From Chryseobacterium sp. JAH (GTDB taxonomy: Bacteria; Bacteroidota; Bacteroidia; Flavobacteriales; Weeksellaceae): a DNA stretch of 64,000 nt. The stretch spans positions 1 to 64,000 of the forward strand of contig NZ_LMAH01000008.1 in the NCBI RefSeq assembly GCF_001507335.1. Direction: 5' to 3'. This document shows positions 55,930-64,000 of the stretch, in pieces; within the stretch, counting starts at the first letter, position 1; each line of letters begins with the position of its first letter. The notes below the pieces were generated by a model. It was not told where the DNA came from, made no database searches, and saw only the letters and a program-made list of their open reading frames with translations. Made by a program: the position numbers and the translations under genes.

Positions 55930-58900
55930 TTAAAGATAAATCAGCTGCGTTTTCAAAACTGTCATACCCAAACTCTCTAGCACAGATTTATACGTTTCAA
56001 TTTGCTTTTCATTCTTTTCAGACTCTTGTCCTGTTTTAAAATCTACTATAATACAACCTTCTTCATTTTTCAAAATACGGTCAGGACGATAAATTCTGCT
56101 GATTCCCTTTTCGGAAATCATAATGTCTTTTTCATTGATAACCTCCCATTTTTCATCAAAAAATTCAGAATATTTTGTGATGATTTCTTTTAAAGCCAAG
56201 TGAATATCTTCTTTTTCCTCTAAAGTAATCTGACCTTCCAAAGTGTAAGATTCCAAGACTTTTTCGATGTCTTTTTCAATGTTTATTTTTGATAAAAGTT
56301 CGTGCACAAAAATTCCGGTGCGTACTTTTTTATTACGTTCCTGATAGGTTTTTGAGGGGGTTGCGATTTTTATCGATGTGATTTTTTCATGCTTGTTATT
56401 CAGATTGTCAATCTCTTTAGTTTTGTAAGACAAACTTTTGTGTATGCTGTGTTTTACAAGCATTTCGGGTTTCGTTTCATACAAATCAAACTCCTCCAGA
56501 TTTTCCGGATTTTTAGATTGAATAAATTCTAAAATCTCCAGATTATTTGATGTTTTATTGGCTTTTTGAAGATAAAAGAAAAGCTGTTCTACGGGTCTTG
56601 TGGTCGCAACATATTGCAGGCAAAGTCGGTCTACGAAATTTTTATAGGAATTAATTTTGTTAAACTTTTCAATCTCAGGATCGTAAGCTTCAAGATTTTT
56701 GTTAAACTGATTTATATTCACAGACTTCAATGCTTCATCACCATCGGTATCAAACCAATTACTAAATTGGCTGTCCGAATTTTTATTTTCTAAAGGAATA
56801 AAAACCACCGGAAATTCCAGACCTTTTGCTTTATGAATAGTCATAATCTGAATGGCATCAATGTTTTCAGAAGCTTGGATAGTGTGTTTTGATGCTTCTT
56901 CATCCCAATATTTTAAAAATTCTTTAGTACTTGCTCCTGCATTTTGAGTGAAATTAAAAAGCATCTCCAAAAAGTTGAGAAGGAAATCAGTTTCCTTGTT
57001 TTCGACTGCAAATTCGTTGATGTAATATTCAACAAAATTGTAGAGATTAAATTTCGGAAAATTATCCTGTTTCAATTTTAAAGCATATTTATTTTGAATA
57101 AATTCTAAAATTTCTTCGTGAGAATCGATCGCCAGAATTTCTCTTATGTCTAAACTAAAATCCGCCATCGTAATTCTGCCTAAACGGTTCAGATAAAACA
57201 TCAGCATAATCAGATGAGGTTTGTTTTTCGGATTGGTTTCCCATCGCAGAAACTGAATGACGGCCTGTAGAGTATTCGATAATTCTAAGGTCAGACCTTT
57301 GTCAGAAATCGTTTTGATATTCGTTTCTTCGCCACGATAACTAACTTTAAGATTTCCCAATTTTTGAGAATAACTGAAAATGTCAAAGTTTCCACGGCAC
57401 AAAATCGTTATGTCGGAAAACAAAAAACCGTTGTCAAGACATTCTTGGATGTCTTTCTGCATCTTTTCGGAAACGTCATGGTAGAAATCTTCTTTTGTAA
57501 GGTTTTCAATTAAATTAATTTTTACTCTGCCATCAATTTTAGATTTTGAATTTTGCTCAGCATCAACTCCGAAAATATTTTTATGTTCCTCTTCCAAATC
57601 TTTTGAATGAAATTGGTAAAGTTCATTATTAAACTGAACGATGTTTTTTGCACTTCGCCAGTTATCTTTTAGAACCAATAATTCGGCTTGTTTAGGTGAA
57701 ATTTCTTTTTTATTGATTATGTCAAGCATTAGTTTGCTCTCGCCACCACGGAAACGATAAATACTCTGTTTTGGGTCACCCACCAGCGTAAATGACGTAT
57801 TGTCTGTAGAAACACTGTGATCCCTCAACGGCATAAAATTCTGCCACTGCAATTCCGAGGTATCCTGAAACTCATCAAAGAAATAGTGTTGAAACTGAGA
57901 ACCTACTTTTTCATATATAAATGCTGACGGTTCATTTTTCAGATTTTCATTGATCAGAATATTAAATTTTGAAAGAAGAACCAAATCATTTTCATCTTCG
58001 ATTTTTTTCAGTTCATCCTGAATGTCTTTATTAACTTTTAATGGAAGTAGTGCGGATAGAATTTTTTCCTTTTTCTGGGTTTCAATAAATAGGCGGATCA
58101 GCTGCATTCTGCTTTCCAAAAGCTGCTCGAGAATTTCAAAAATCTCTGATTCTTTATGTTTTGATTTTGTCGCAGCGCCTTTCTGAATATTATTTAAAGC
58201 ACTTTCTTCATTCGCAGGAAAAGGAAATCCAGGTCTTCTTTTGTTGTAGAAATCTAAAATCTTCGTGAAGAATCCCCCAATTCCATTTTTGCCTTGAGAG
58301 AAATCTTCAATATCAATATTTCTTGATTTAAAAAGTTCAATCGACTGGGTTGCAATTTCTAGTGAGCGTTTTTTATTAGTGACAATTTCTTTTCGAAGCG
58401 TATTTTTAATGTCTTCGTATTTGCTGTCATCGAAGCTCTTGTTGTTTTTAAGGTGTTCGTAATGAATGTCTTTTACGAATTCTTTTGCAGAATCGTAAAG
58501 GTTTTTATTTAAATTAATTCGTTCATTGTTTTCAAGACTGTAATCTACATAATCCATGAAAGAATTTGAAATACTGTCGTTTTCTCCAATCTGGTCAAGC
58601 ATCTTGTCGACAGCTTCGATTAGGAAAGGTTCTGCATCAATCTCAAGATTAAAATTTTTAGCCAACCCCAGTTCATAAGAAAAGCTTCGAACCAAGCGTG
58701 AGTTAAAACGGTCAATCGTCCCGATATTTAAAGTGGAATAGTTATGAAGAACATAATCCAATAGTTTTTTTGATCTGAAATGAAGTTCATCAATAGTGAT
58801 TTTTAGACCTTCACTTTCAAAAGCGACCTGAATATTTTTTAAATCTGCGTTGTTTGCATAGCTGTCAGCGGTAAAATTTCCCAGCCAAGACAAAATTCTT

Positions 58901-59067
58901 TCTTTCATCTCATTGGCGGCTTTGTTGGTGAACGTTAATGCCAGAATGTTTCTGATAGAATGCTGCTGATTGGGATATCGCAGGCAAATCATCAGAAGTC
59001 GTTGCACGAGTGCATAGGTTTTCCCGGAACCCGCAGAAGCGTTGATGACCGTGTAAGAATTGTTCAT
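55930..59067 (-). CDS. UvrD/RecB-type helicase-nuclease, AddA-like
   Basis: A 1045-residue DNA repair protein. Walker A ASAGSGKT (residues 10-17), LALTFTNKAANEMKERI, Walker B FFDEFQDTSELQWQNF, LVGDPKQSIYRFRGGE, MTIHKAKGLEFPVVFI and VATTRPVEQLF make a UvrD superfamily 1 helicase. The C-terminus holds a RecB-type nuclease: IFVHELLSKI and CIIVDFKTGQ (PD-(D/E)xK type). It resembles AddA. The ATG at 59067 is chosen over a TTG at 59091. Its AddB partner is not in the window. Confidence 0.93.
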   Translation of the reverse strand: MNNSYTVINASAGSGKTYALVQRLLMICLRYPNQQHSIRNILALTFTNKAANEMKERILSWLGNFTADSYANNADLKNIQVAFESEGLKITIDELHFRSKKLLDYVLHNYSTLNIGTIDRFNSRLVRSFSYELGLAKNFNLEIDAEPFLIEAVDKMLDQIGENDSISNSFMDYVDYSLENNERINLNKNLYDSAKEFVKDIHYEHLKNNKSFDDSKYEDIKNTLRKEIVTNKKRSLEIATQSIELFKSRNIDIEDFSQGKNGIGGFFTKILDFYNKRRPGFPFPANEESALNNIQKGAATKSKHKESEIFEILEQLLESRMQLIRLFIETQKKEKILSALLPLKVNKDIQDELKKIEDENDLVLLSKFNILINENLKNEPSAFIYEKVGSQFQHYFFDEFQDTSELQWQNFMPLRDHSVSTDNTSFTLVGDPKQSIYRFRGGESKLMLDIINKKEISPKQAELLVLKDNWRSAKNIVQFNNELYQFHSKDLEEEHKNIFGVDAEQNSKSKIDGRVKINLIENLTKEDFYHDVSEKMQKDIQECLDNGFLFSDITILCRGNFDIFSYSQKLGNLKVSYRGEETNIKTISDKGLTLELSNTLQAVIQFLRWETNPKNKPHLIMLMFYLNRLGRITMADFSLDIREILAIDSHEEILEFIQNKYALKLKQDNFPKFNLYNFVEYYINEFAVENKETDFLLNFLEMLFNFTQNAGASTKEFLKYWDEEASKHTIQASENIDAIQIMTIHKAKGLEFPVVFIPLENKNSDSQFSNWFDTDGDEALKSVNINQFNKNLEAYDPEIEKFNKINSYKNFVDRLCLQYVATTRPVEQLFFYLQKANKTSNNLEILEFIQSKNPENLEEFDLYETKPEMLVKHSIHKSLSYKTKEIDNLNNKHEKITSIKIATPSKTYQERNKKVRTGIFVHELLSKINIEKDIEKVLESYTLEGQITLEEKEDIHLALKEIITKYSEFFDEKWEVINEKDIMISEKGISRIYRPDRILKNEEGCIIVDFKTGQESEKNEKQIETYKSVLESLGMTVLKTQLIYL

Positions 59068-59249
59068 GTCTTGAAGAGATTGAGACTGCAATTTAATTAA
59101 AATATAAATGAAATTTTAACAATTAAAGATTGGTTTTTAACAGTTTCAAAAAGAAAAATTCAAAAAATAATACTAAAAGCGTTAACGGTGGTTAAACTTC
59201 TGAAATTCAACAAAAATTACTTTAGTTTTGCTCTATAAAACAATAATCT

Positions 59250-59996
59250 GTGAAATTAAAATTACTCTTTATTTTATCCTTATTTTTCTTTGTCAGCATC
59301 AATGCCCAGGAATTTATTTTTGGGAAAGTGACTTCCGAAGAAAATATAGAAATGTCTGACGTTACTGTCATCAATATCAGAACAGATGAACGGGTGACAA
59401 CCAATCGTGACGGGCATTTTATGATTGCCGGAAGACAAGGTGATAATCTGCGTTTCATTAAAATTGGCTATGATAGAGTCAATGCAAGTGTTACCAAAGA
59501 AAATATAGCTTCACCTATTAATGTTAGGTTGATAAGGTTTGCGCAGCTTATTGATGAAGTTGAAATAAAAAAAGCACTGACGGGAGATCTTAAAATTGAT
59601 ACGAAAACTTTAAATCCGCCAAGGAAAGTCGAAAAACTAAAGAAAGATTTAGCGGTTTACATTAAGCAAAAGTCTGACCCGAGAATTCTTGCTGCAAAGC
59701 CTGGCGAGTTTGTGCAGCCTAAAGGACAAGGTTTTGCGATCGGAAAAGTGAAAAATAAATGGGATGATGTTGATATGATGAATTATTTGGTGACAGCTTT
59801 GGGTTATCAGTATTTTAATGATTTAAAAATAGAGAATTCACAGGTTCAGCACTTTATCTACTATGTTTTAGCAGGTGGTTTTGAGCGAAAAAGTATTTTA
59901 AAATACGGTTTTGTAAGCGATGCTGATTTGATGAGATTTCAGAGAGCGGTTTTAACGAGAATTTCCACATATAAAGCTCCTCCAACAAAAAAATAG
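59250..59996 (+). CDS. Exported carboxypeptidase-regulatory-like protein, paralog 1
   Basis: Signal peptide (KLKLLFILSLFFFVSINAQ), then a prealbumin-like CarboxypepD_reg domain (FGKVTSEENIEMSDVTVINI, TNRDGHFMIAG, LRFIKIGYDRV) and a C-terminal helical region of about 130 residues (KVEKLKKDLAVYIKQ, YLVTALGYQYFNDL, FIYYVLAGGFERKSIL). Similar to its two downstream neighbours. Role unknown; such domains often occur with TonB-dependent systems. The start is GTG (59250). Confidence 0.82.
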   Translation: MKLKLLFILSLFFFVSINAQEFIFGKVTSEENIEMSDVTVINIRTDERVTTNRDGHFMIAGRQGDNLRFIKIGYDRVNASVTKENIASPINVRLIRFAQLIDEVEIKKALTGDLKIDTKTLNPPRKVEKLKKDLAVYIKQKSDPRILAAKPGEFVQPKGQGFAIGKVKNKWDDVDMMNYLVTALGYQYFNDLKIENSQVQHFIYYVLAGGFERKSILKYGFVSDADLMRFQRAVLTRISTYKAPPTKK

Positions 59997-60002
59997 AAGG
60001 TC

Positions 60003-60809
60003 ATGAAATCATATTTTTCTAAAATATTTTTTTTGATTCTTACTTTTTTTTCCTTCAGCAGTTTGTTTTCCCAACAGAAAATTTCAGGCAAGACCATCAG
60101 TGAAAACAGTATGGTTATCACTCAGGTTTTGGTGGTCAATATTTCAAATGATAAAAAAACATTCAGCGATGCTGCTGGAAATTTTGAAATTGAAGCTTCT
60201 GTGCATGATGAAATCCGATTTTCAAAAATAGGATATGAAAGAGCTGAAAGAAGAGTTTCTGATTATCATTCATCTTTAAATGTTATGCTGATCAGAGTTC
60301 CTGAAGAAATTAAAGAAGTGGTAATCCTGGATCTTACAGGGGATATAAATAAAGATTCAAAAAGGCTTTCCAAAGAAGATAAGGTTGCAAAACTTCAGGA
60401 GAATTTAGGTCTTCCCAAACCTCCGGAAAAGCCCAGAGAAGCTCCGGCAGAACTGAAAAAGGTTCTCATAGCAGCAGCTTTCGGATCTGTAAATGTACAG
60501 GCAGTGTATGATTTAATCAGTGGAAAAGCGAGAAGGCAGAAACGACGGTACAGATATGAAGATGTGCAAGATAAGATCAGCTGGATTCGCAAGAGAATTG
60601 ACGACGAGTATTTTGTAGAATCTGAAATTCCGGCAGAAAGAATTTCAGAGTTTTTAGAATTTAGTTTTATTTTAAGACCAGACATCTCATCGGCGGTTAA
60701 GGAGAGAAATCTGTCTAAAGCAATGTTGGGTATCGAAACAGTGATCCCCATTTATGTTGACAGATTAAAGAACAGTACAACAGATCACATAAAATCTTCC
60801 AACAATTGA
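60003..60809 (+). CDS. Exported carboxypeptidase-regulatory-like protein, paralog 2
   Basis: Signal peptide (YFSKIFFLILTFFSFSSLFSQ), regulatory-like domain (QKISGKTISENSMVITQVLV, IRFSKIGYERAERRV), a Pro/Glu/Lys linker (LGLPKPPEKPREAPAELKK), then the same helical C-terminus (YFVESEIPAERISEFLEFSF). It begins 6 bases after paralog 1. The next gene's start overlaps its stop. Confidence 0.82.
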   Translation: MKSYFSKIFFLILTFFSFSSLFSQQKISGKTISENSMVITQVLVVNISNDKKTFSDAAGNFEIEASVHDEIRFSKIGYERAERRVSDYHSSLNVMLIRVPEEIKEVVILDLTGDINKDSKRLSKEDKVAKLQENLGLPKPPEKPREAPAELKKVLIAAAFGSVNVQAVYDLISGKARRQKRRYRYEDVQDKISWIRKRIDDEYFVESEIPAERISEFLEFSFILRPDISSAVKERNLSKAMLGIETVIPIYVDRLKNSTTDHIKSSNN

Positions 60810-61615
60810 AAAACCTTTTTATCAAAATTTTTATTGTCGCTTTATCTCTTATTGCTAGTCCAAATTTTGCACAGCAAAAGGTCTTCGGCAAAATTTCTGA
60901 TGATCAACAGCTTGGTTTACCTTCAGTTTTAGTTTTTAATTATACTAAAAATATCAGATCAACCAGTGATCTGTACGGAAACTTCAGTATTGAAGCGGAT
61001 GAAAACGACGAGTTACGTTTTGTGAAAGAAAGTTATTACCGTACAGATAAAATCATCAGGAAAGAGATTGATGAGAAACCAATGTATGTCGTTCTTCTGA
61101 GAGCTGAAACATTAATTCCGGAGGTTGAGATTGAATACAGGCCGACCGGAAATCTTGAGAGAGACAATAAGCATTACAATGATTCTAAAAAAGTTGCCAA
61201 ACTAAAGTCTTCGATGGAAGAATACATGAAAGCTCCGATGCCTGCACCGCTGCCTAAAAGTGAGATTCCCAAAACATTTCAAGGTCATGACTTCAACGCA
61301 GGATATGTTAATCCCATCAAAGTTATCGCAGAAGCCGTAAGGTTGGTGAAAAAGGCATCTGCTCCCCAAATTACAGCGCCAACATACAACGAAACTCAAG
61401 ACTTTTTAAAGAGAGTTAAAAATGAAGTTGATTTGAGTTTTCTTACAAAATACGGTATGAATGAAGAGGGAATTGACCACTTTCTTTACTACGCCGAGCG
61501 CGTGAATCGTCTTTCCAAAAGATTTAGAAAAACTTTTAAAGCGATGGAAATAGAATATGAGCTGAGAGGCGCTTTCAATGAATATTCTAAACTGAATAAA
61601 CTAAGCGGGGATTAA
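60806..61615 (+). CDS. Exported carboxypeptidase-regulatory-like protein, paralog 3
   Basis: Starts with TTG inside the stop codon of paralog 2 (TTGA overlap), so it is coupled. Signal peptide (KNLFIKIFIVALSLIASPNFAQ is its span), regulatory-like domain (FGKISDDQQLGLPSVLVFNY, TSDLYGNFSIEADENDELRF), a Pro-rich stretch (APMPAPLPKSEIP), then the helical C-terminus (VDLSFLTKYGMNEEGIDHF). Same architecture as its two neighbours. Confidence 0.82.
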   Translation: MKNLFIKIFIVALSLIASPNFAQQKVFGKISDDQQLGLPSVLVFNYTKNIRSTSDLYGNFSIEADENDELRFVKESYYRTDKIIRKEIDEKPMYVVLLRAETLIPEVEIEYRPTGNLERDNKHYNDSKKVAKLKSSMEEYMKAPMPAPLPKSEIPKTFQGHDFNAGYVNPIKVIAEAVRLVKKASAPQITAPTYNETQDFLKRVKNEVDLSFLTKYGMNEEGIDHFLYYAERVNRLSKRFRKTFKAMEIEYELRGAFNEYSKLNKLSGD

Positions 61616-61639
61616 AAAAAACAATCTCGCTACAAGTTG

Positions 61640-62152
61640 CTAATGATAAACTACATCGTAAATTTCATCTTTTACTTCATCAAGATTTTCAGGATGATAA
61701 TTAGATAAAAGCCACAGGGGAAGTCGCTTTTTACCGTCACCATAACTAGGCTGAATGTACAACTCATCAATCAGATGAAAGCCATTTCTTTGGTAAAACG
61801 AAAAACGTCGTTTAGAGTCTTCGTTCAAGTGTTCTGGTTCAATCTCCAGAATAATTCTCGGATGATTTTTAAACAAATAATCTGTAATGTGCGAACCTAA
61901 TTTTTGATTTCTAAACTTAGCGAAAACTTCAAAATGCTCCACAAAAACATGATTTTTCAGTTCCCAAAGTACGAGATAACCAATGTTTTCAGATTCATTC
62001 AAAACTGAAATCACTTTCACTTGCGGATATTCAAATAGACGCACGAACTTATACCAGTCTCGTCTTTCATCCTCAGGAAAACTGGAGGCATAAGAGTCAT
62101 AAATCTGCTGAACACGGTAGTCGTCAGGTGACGTTATCTGTAAAAATTCCAT
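61640..62152 (-). CDS. GNAT family acetyltransferase
   Basis: A 170-residue GNAT protein: SYASSFPEDERRDWYKFV, ENIGYLVLWELKNHVFVEHF and the acetyl-CoA loop FAKFRNQKLGSHITDYLF (R-x-x-x-L-G), then FYQRNGFHLIDELYIQPSY. Substrate unknown. It converges with the paralog cluster, 24 bases away. Confidence 0.85.
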   Translation of the reverse strand: MEFLQITSPDDYRVQQIYDSYASSFPEDERRDWYKFVRLFEYPQVKVISVLNESENIGYLVLWELKNHVFVEHFEVFAKFRNQKLGSHITDYLFKNHPRIILEIEPEHLNEDSKRRFSFYQRNGFHLIDELYIQPSYGDGKKRLPLWLLSNYHPENLDEVKDEIYDVVYH

Positions 62153-62242
62153 GAGTAGTTGTCTGATTTGATTGTTAACCTTTGATTTTAGATTGCTTAG
62201 CTTAAAGCTAACAGCAAAAAGCCGATTGCCAGCTGCTAAGTG

Positions 62243-62464
62243 TTATAAATCAAAAACACTGGGTCTTCTGGTGATGAAAATATCTTTGATCCAAAGCGTA
62301 AAAGCCAGCCCAAGGTATATTAAAAAGAAAAACCCTGCAGTCGCAAAAGTAGAGTAGATGAAGAAAACCCGCAACTTAGACACAGGGATTCCCAATTTTG
62401 CACCCATTCTTGTAAGTACACCAAACCATTCTCTTTCCATTTTATGGCGCAGATTATCAAACAT
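62243..62464 (-). CDS. PspC domain protein
   Basis: A 73-residue protein with one transmembrane helix (about 34-58, FFIYSTFATAGFFFLIYLGLAF is its core) and the PspC pattern GVLTRMGAKLGIPVSKLRVFF. PspC proteins take part in envelope stress sensing. It overlaps the end of the DUF2851 gene by 8 bases, so the two are co-translated. Confidence 0.83.
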   Translation of the reverse strand: MFDNLRHKMEREWFGVLTRMGAKLGIPVSKLRVFFIYSTFATAGFFFLIYLGLAFTLWIKDIFITRRPSVFDL

Positions 62465-63731
62465 GATTATTTTCTTTTAAAATTTTAAATCCTATACTGC
62501 AATTTAAGCAATTTTTTGGAGTGCAGTAATTTTTGTAATGATAAATTAGACTTTGGGTATGCAATGCACTTTTAATCTTTAAACCTAAATTTTTCCATCC
62601 GTCAACAATAGAGTTTTTCTCAGCAGAGAGTTCTTTGTAAAATGCCAGAATTTCATCTGTGATTTCTTCATGATGGTATTTGTGATAGGTATATTTTAAA
62701 GGTAAAATACTGTTGAGAATAAGTAATTCAATGAAGTCTTTCGTTAAAACTTTGGGTTGATTAATAGGTGAAATCTTTCCAAAATTGAAATGATTATCCC
62801 AATAATCTGAAGCTTTAACATTTATAAAGATTTGCATCAGTGCCTCGGCATTTTCAGCATTAATGATTTTTGAAAATAGATTTTGGTGCTGATGATAAAG
62901 GTCAGCCAATTGCGACAAACGAAGCGTGGGGAAATTAGGAGGCCGTAATCTTAAAAATTTCGGACGAATAAACAAGTCAGAAATATCAAATTTAGCTTTC
63001 AAAAAATCAAATTCTCTTTTCCAGATTTTCATTTGTTCGTCTTCGGGTTTTTCAAGCCAGCCTGAAATTCCGAAGAGCAAAGCTTCTAATTGGGTTTTGT
63101 TCTGACGGATTTTATTGAAGATGGTAAAATCAATACTTTCGGCAATTTGTTTAAATAAATATGCATTCACTTTCAAACCGAAAGCGTAGGCGAGGCTGTG
63201 AAATAAAACGGCTTCGTAATTATTTTTATGAATCTCTAGGTCTTTTTCAATTTCTGAAGATTTCTCTTCAAGCTTTTTCAATAAACTTTCTTCATGAAAA
63301 TGAACCGGAATTTTATTGGGATTAAAAATATCTTCACATGCAATAAACTGACTTTCTTTCAACAGCTTTTCATACTTCGCAAAGATATTTTCATCAATAT
63401 GATTTCTCAATTCCAAGGTTGGAATGTTTTTCGTGTTGAGTTCGTCGATGTCTGCATCATTCTGAAAAACGACATGCAGAATAATATTGTCGTAGTTGGG
63501 ATCTTTAGAATGCTGGTGGAAAATCCAGTCAGAAGATCTTACATGAAGTTCAATATTTCCAGCTAAAATGACGCTGTTGATCTTGATTTTCGCCATCAGA
63601 AAATCCGGCCCGGAATCTTTGTTCCATTTCCCGAAATCTAATATCTCAATAGGATTTCCATTAAGATCGTGAAAATTGAAATGGGTAAATACCTTGAAGT
63701 TCCAAAGATATTGTAATAATTTTTCGTTCAT
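62457..63731 (-). CDS. DUF2851 family protein
   Basis: A 424-residue soluble protein, probably cytosolic, with the DUF2851 pattern: YLWNFKVFTHFNFHDLNGNP, GKWNKDSGPDFLMAKIKI, GNIELHVRSSDWIFHQHSKD, and a Cys-rich end YKNYCTPKNCLNCSIGFKIL, a possible metal site. The N-terminal part resembles a restriction-type nuclease fold (GPDF..IELHVR). Function unknown. Confidence 0.87.
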   Translation of the reverse strand: MNEKLLQYLWNFKVFTHFNFHDLNGNPIEILDFGKWNKDSGPDFLMAKIKINSVILAGNIELHVRSSDWIFHQHSKDPNYDNIILHVVFQNDADIDELNTKNIPTLELRNHIDENIFAKYEKLLKESQFIACEDIFNPNKIPVHFHEESLLKKLEEKSSEIEKDLEIHKNNYEAVLFHSLAYAFGLKVNAYLFKQIAESIDFTIFNKIRQNKTQLEALLFGISGWLEKPEDEQMKIWKREFDFLKAKFDISDLFIRPKFLRLRPPNFPTLRLSQLADLYHQHQNLFSKIINAENAEALMQIFINVKASDYWDNHFNFGKISPINQPKVLTKDFIELLILNSILPLKYTYHKYHHEEITDEILAFYKELSAEKNSIVDGWKNLGLKIKSALHTQSLIYHYKNYCTPKNCLNCSIGFKILKENNHV

Positions 63732-63854
63732 CGGTGGTGTTTTGTGTTACCACTAATTTAAGAAAAATTTGAATTTGAAATTTTGCTTACAAAGAAATGC
63801 GTCAAGATATTTTGATTCCAGAAACTTTGGTGAGGATTTTAATAAAGTTTAAGC

Positions 63855-63887
63855 TAAAAAAAAATCAGAGCAAACACCCTGATTTTT
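63855..63887 (-). terminator. Terminator of the partial glycosyltransferase gene
   Basis: On the minus strand a 10-bp stem (63877-63886 with 63861-63870, one wobble pair) is followed by a T run (63856-63864 as A on the plus strand). Confidence 0.8.
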
Positions 63888-63907
63888 AGTTAAATTCTAA
63901 TGAAGTA

Positions 63908-64000
63908 TTATGCCTTCGCCGGCTCCTTCCTAAAATTCTCAATCGTCTTTTTGTACATATCTTCGTAGATGGGAAGAATATTTTTCAGGTCAAATCTAAT
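63908..64000 (-). CDS. C-terminal end of a glycosyltransferase, probably BshA (partial)
   Basis: The minus strand is open from the window edge to a TAA at 63908. The last 30 residues read RFDLKNILPIYEDMYKKTIE, then NFRKEPAKA. That segment fits the tail of GT4 N-acetyl-glucosaminyl malate synthase, the first bacillithiol enzyme, as I remember it. Only the end is visible, so the call is tentative. Confidence 0.5.
   Translation of the reverse strand: MRFDLKNILPIYEDMYKKTIENFRKEPAKA

Overview
The window looks like a chromosome segment of a Bacteroidetes bacterium of the Flavobacteriia, most like Chryseobacterium and relatives. The grounds are an AT-rich sequence, promoters of the TAnnTTTG type, few Shine-Dalgarno sites, a T9SS C-terminal sorting domain, an OmpA protein with thrombospondin-3 repeats, a split MetH and a contractile-injection VgrG cluster. 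The species assignment is inferred from protein style. No rRNA, tRNA, insertion sequence, prophage or CRISPR array was recognised.

Layout. 1-7.7 kb: a structured RNA candidate, an ABC-F ATPase, smpB, a major OmpA-like protein, a YebC regulator, an LpxH-like phosphoesterase and a glycosyltransferase. 7.9-15.2 kb: an RDD protein divergent from a SpoIIM / membrane protein / DUF4129 / DUF4350 / MoxR / DUF58 module. 15.2-18.8 kb: a DUF2314 lipoprotein, an OsmC protein and a GH63-like glucosidase. 19.0-29.5 kb: a methionine regulon behind a SAM riboswitch (metX, ACT-homoserine dehydrogenase, metZ, the N-terminal part of MetH, a desaturase, the remainder of MetH, metF). 29.5-40.2 kb: a double-GNAT-like protein, folE, cysS, a T9SS cargo protein, a DPE2-like glucanotransferase, two exported low-complexity or coiled-coil proteins and ferritin.

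40.2-55.9 kb is the accessory highlight: a one-strand VgrG/PAAR-like effector island. From its promoter end it reads: VgrG; DUF3289 protein plus lipoprotein; papain-like protein plus lipoprotein; an unknown protein; a LysM/PAAR-like spike; a 1137-residue protein that joins an M15-type peptidase and a GH24 muramidase; then six lipoprotein genes. Two of these are 90% identical XAC2610-like proteins, a family known to neutralise a lysozyme effector, and one is broken by a frameshift. Between the lipoprotein genes lie short decayed pieces of the large effector gene, which suggests repeated effector replacement that left orphan immunity genes behind. Near-identical GC-rich palindromes sit at both edges of the island.

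55.9-64 kb: an AddA-like helicase-nuclease, three tandem exported paralogs, a GNAT, a PspC protein, a DUF2851 protein and the 3' end of a probable bacillithiol glycosyltransferase. Two copies of a structured RNA element (454-543 and 22957-23061) resemble 6S-Flavo RNA and differ by compensating base changes.
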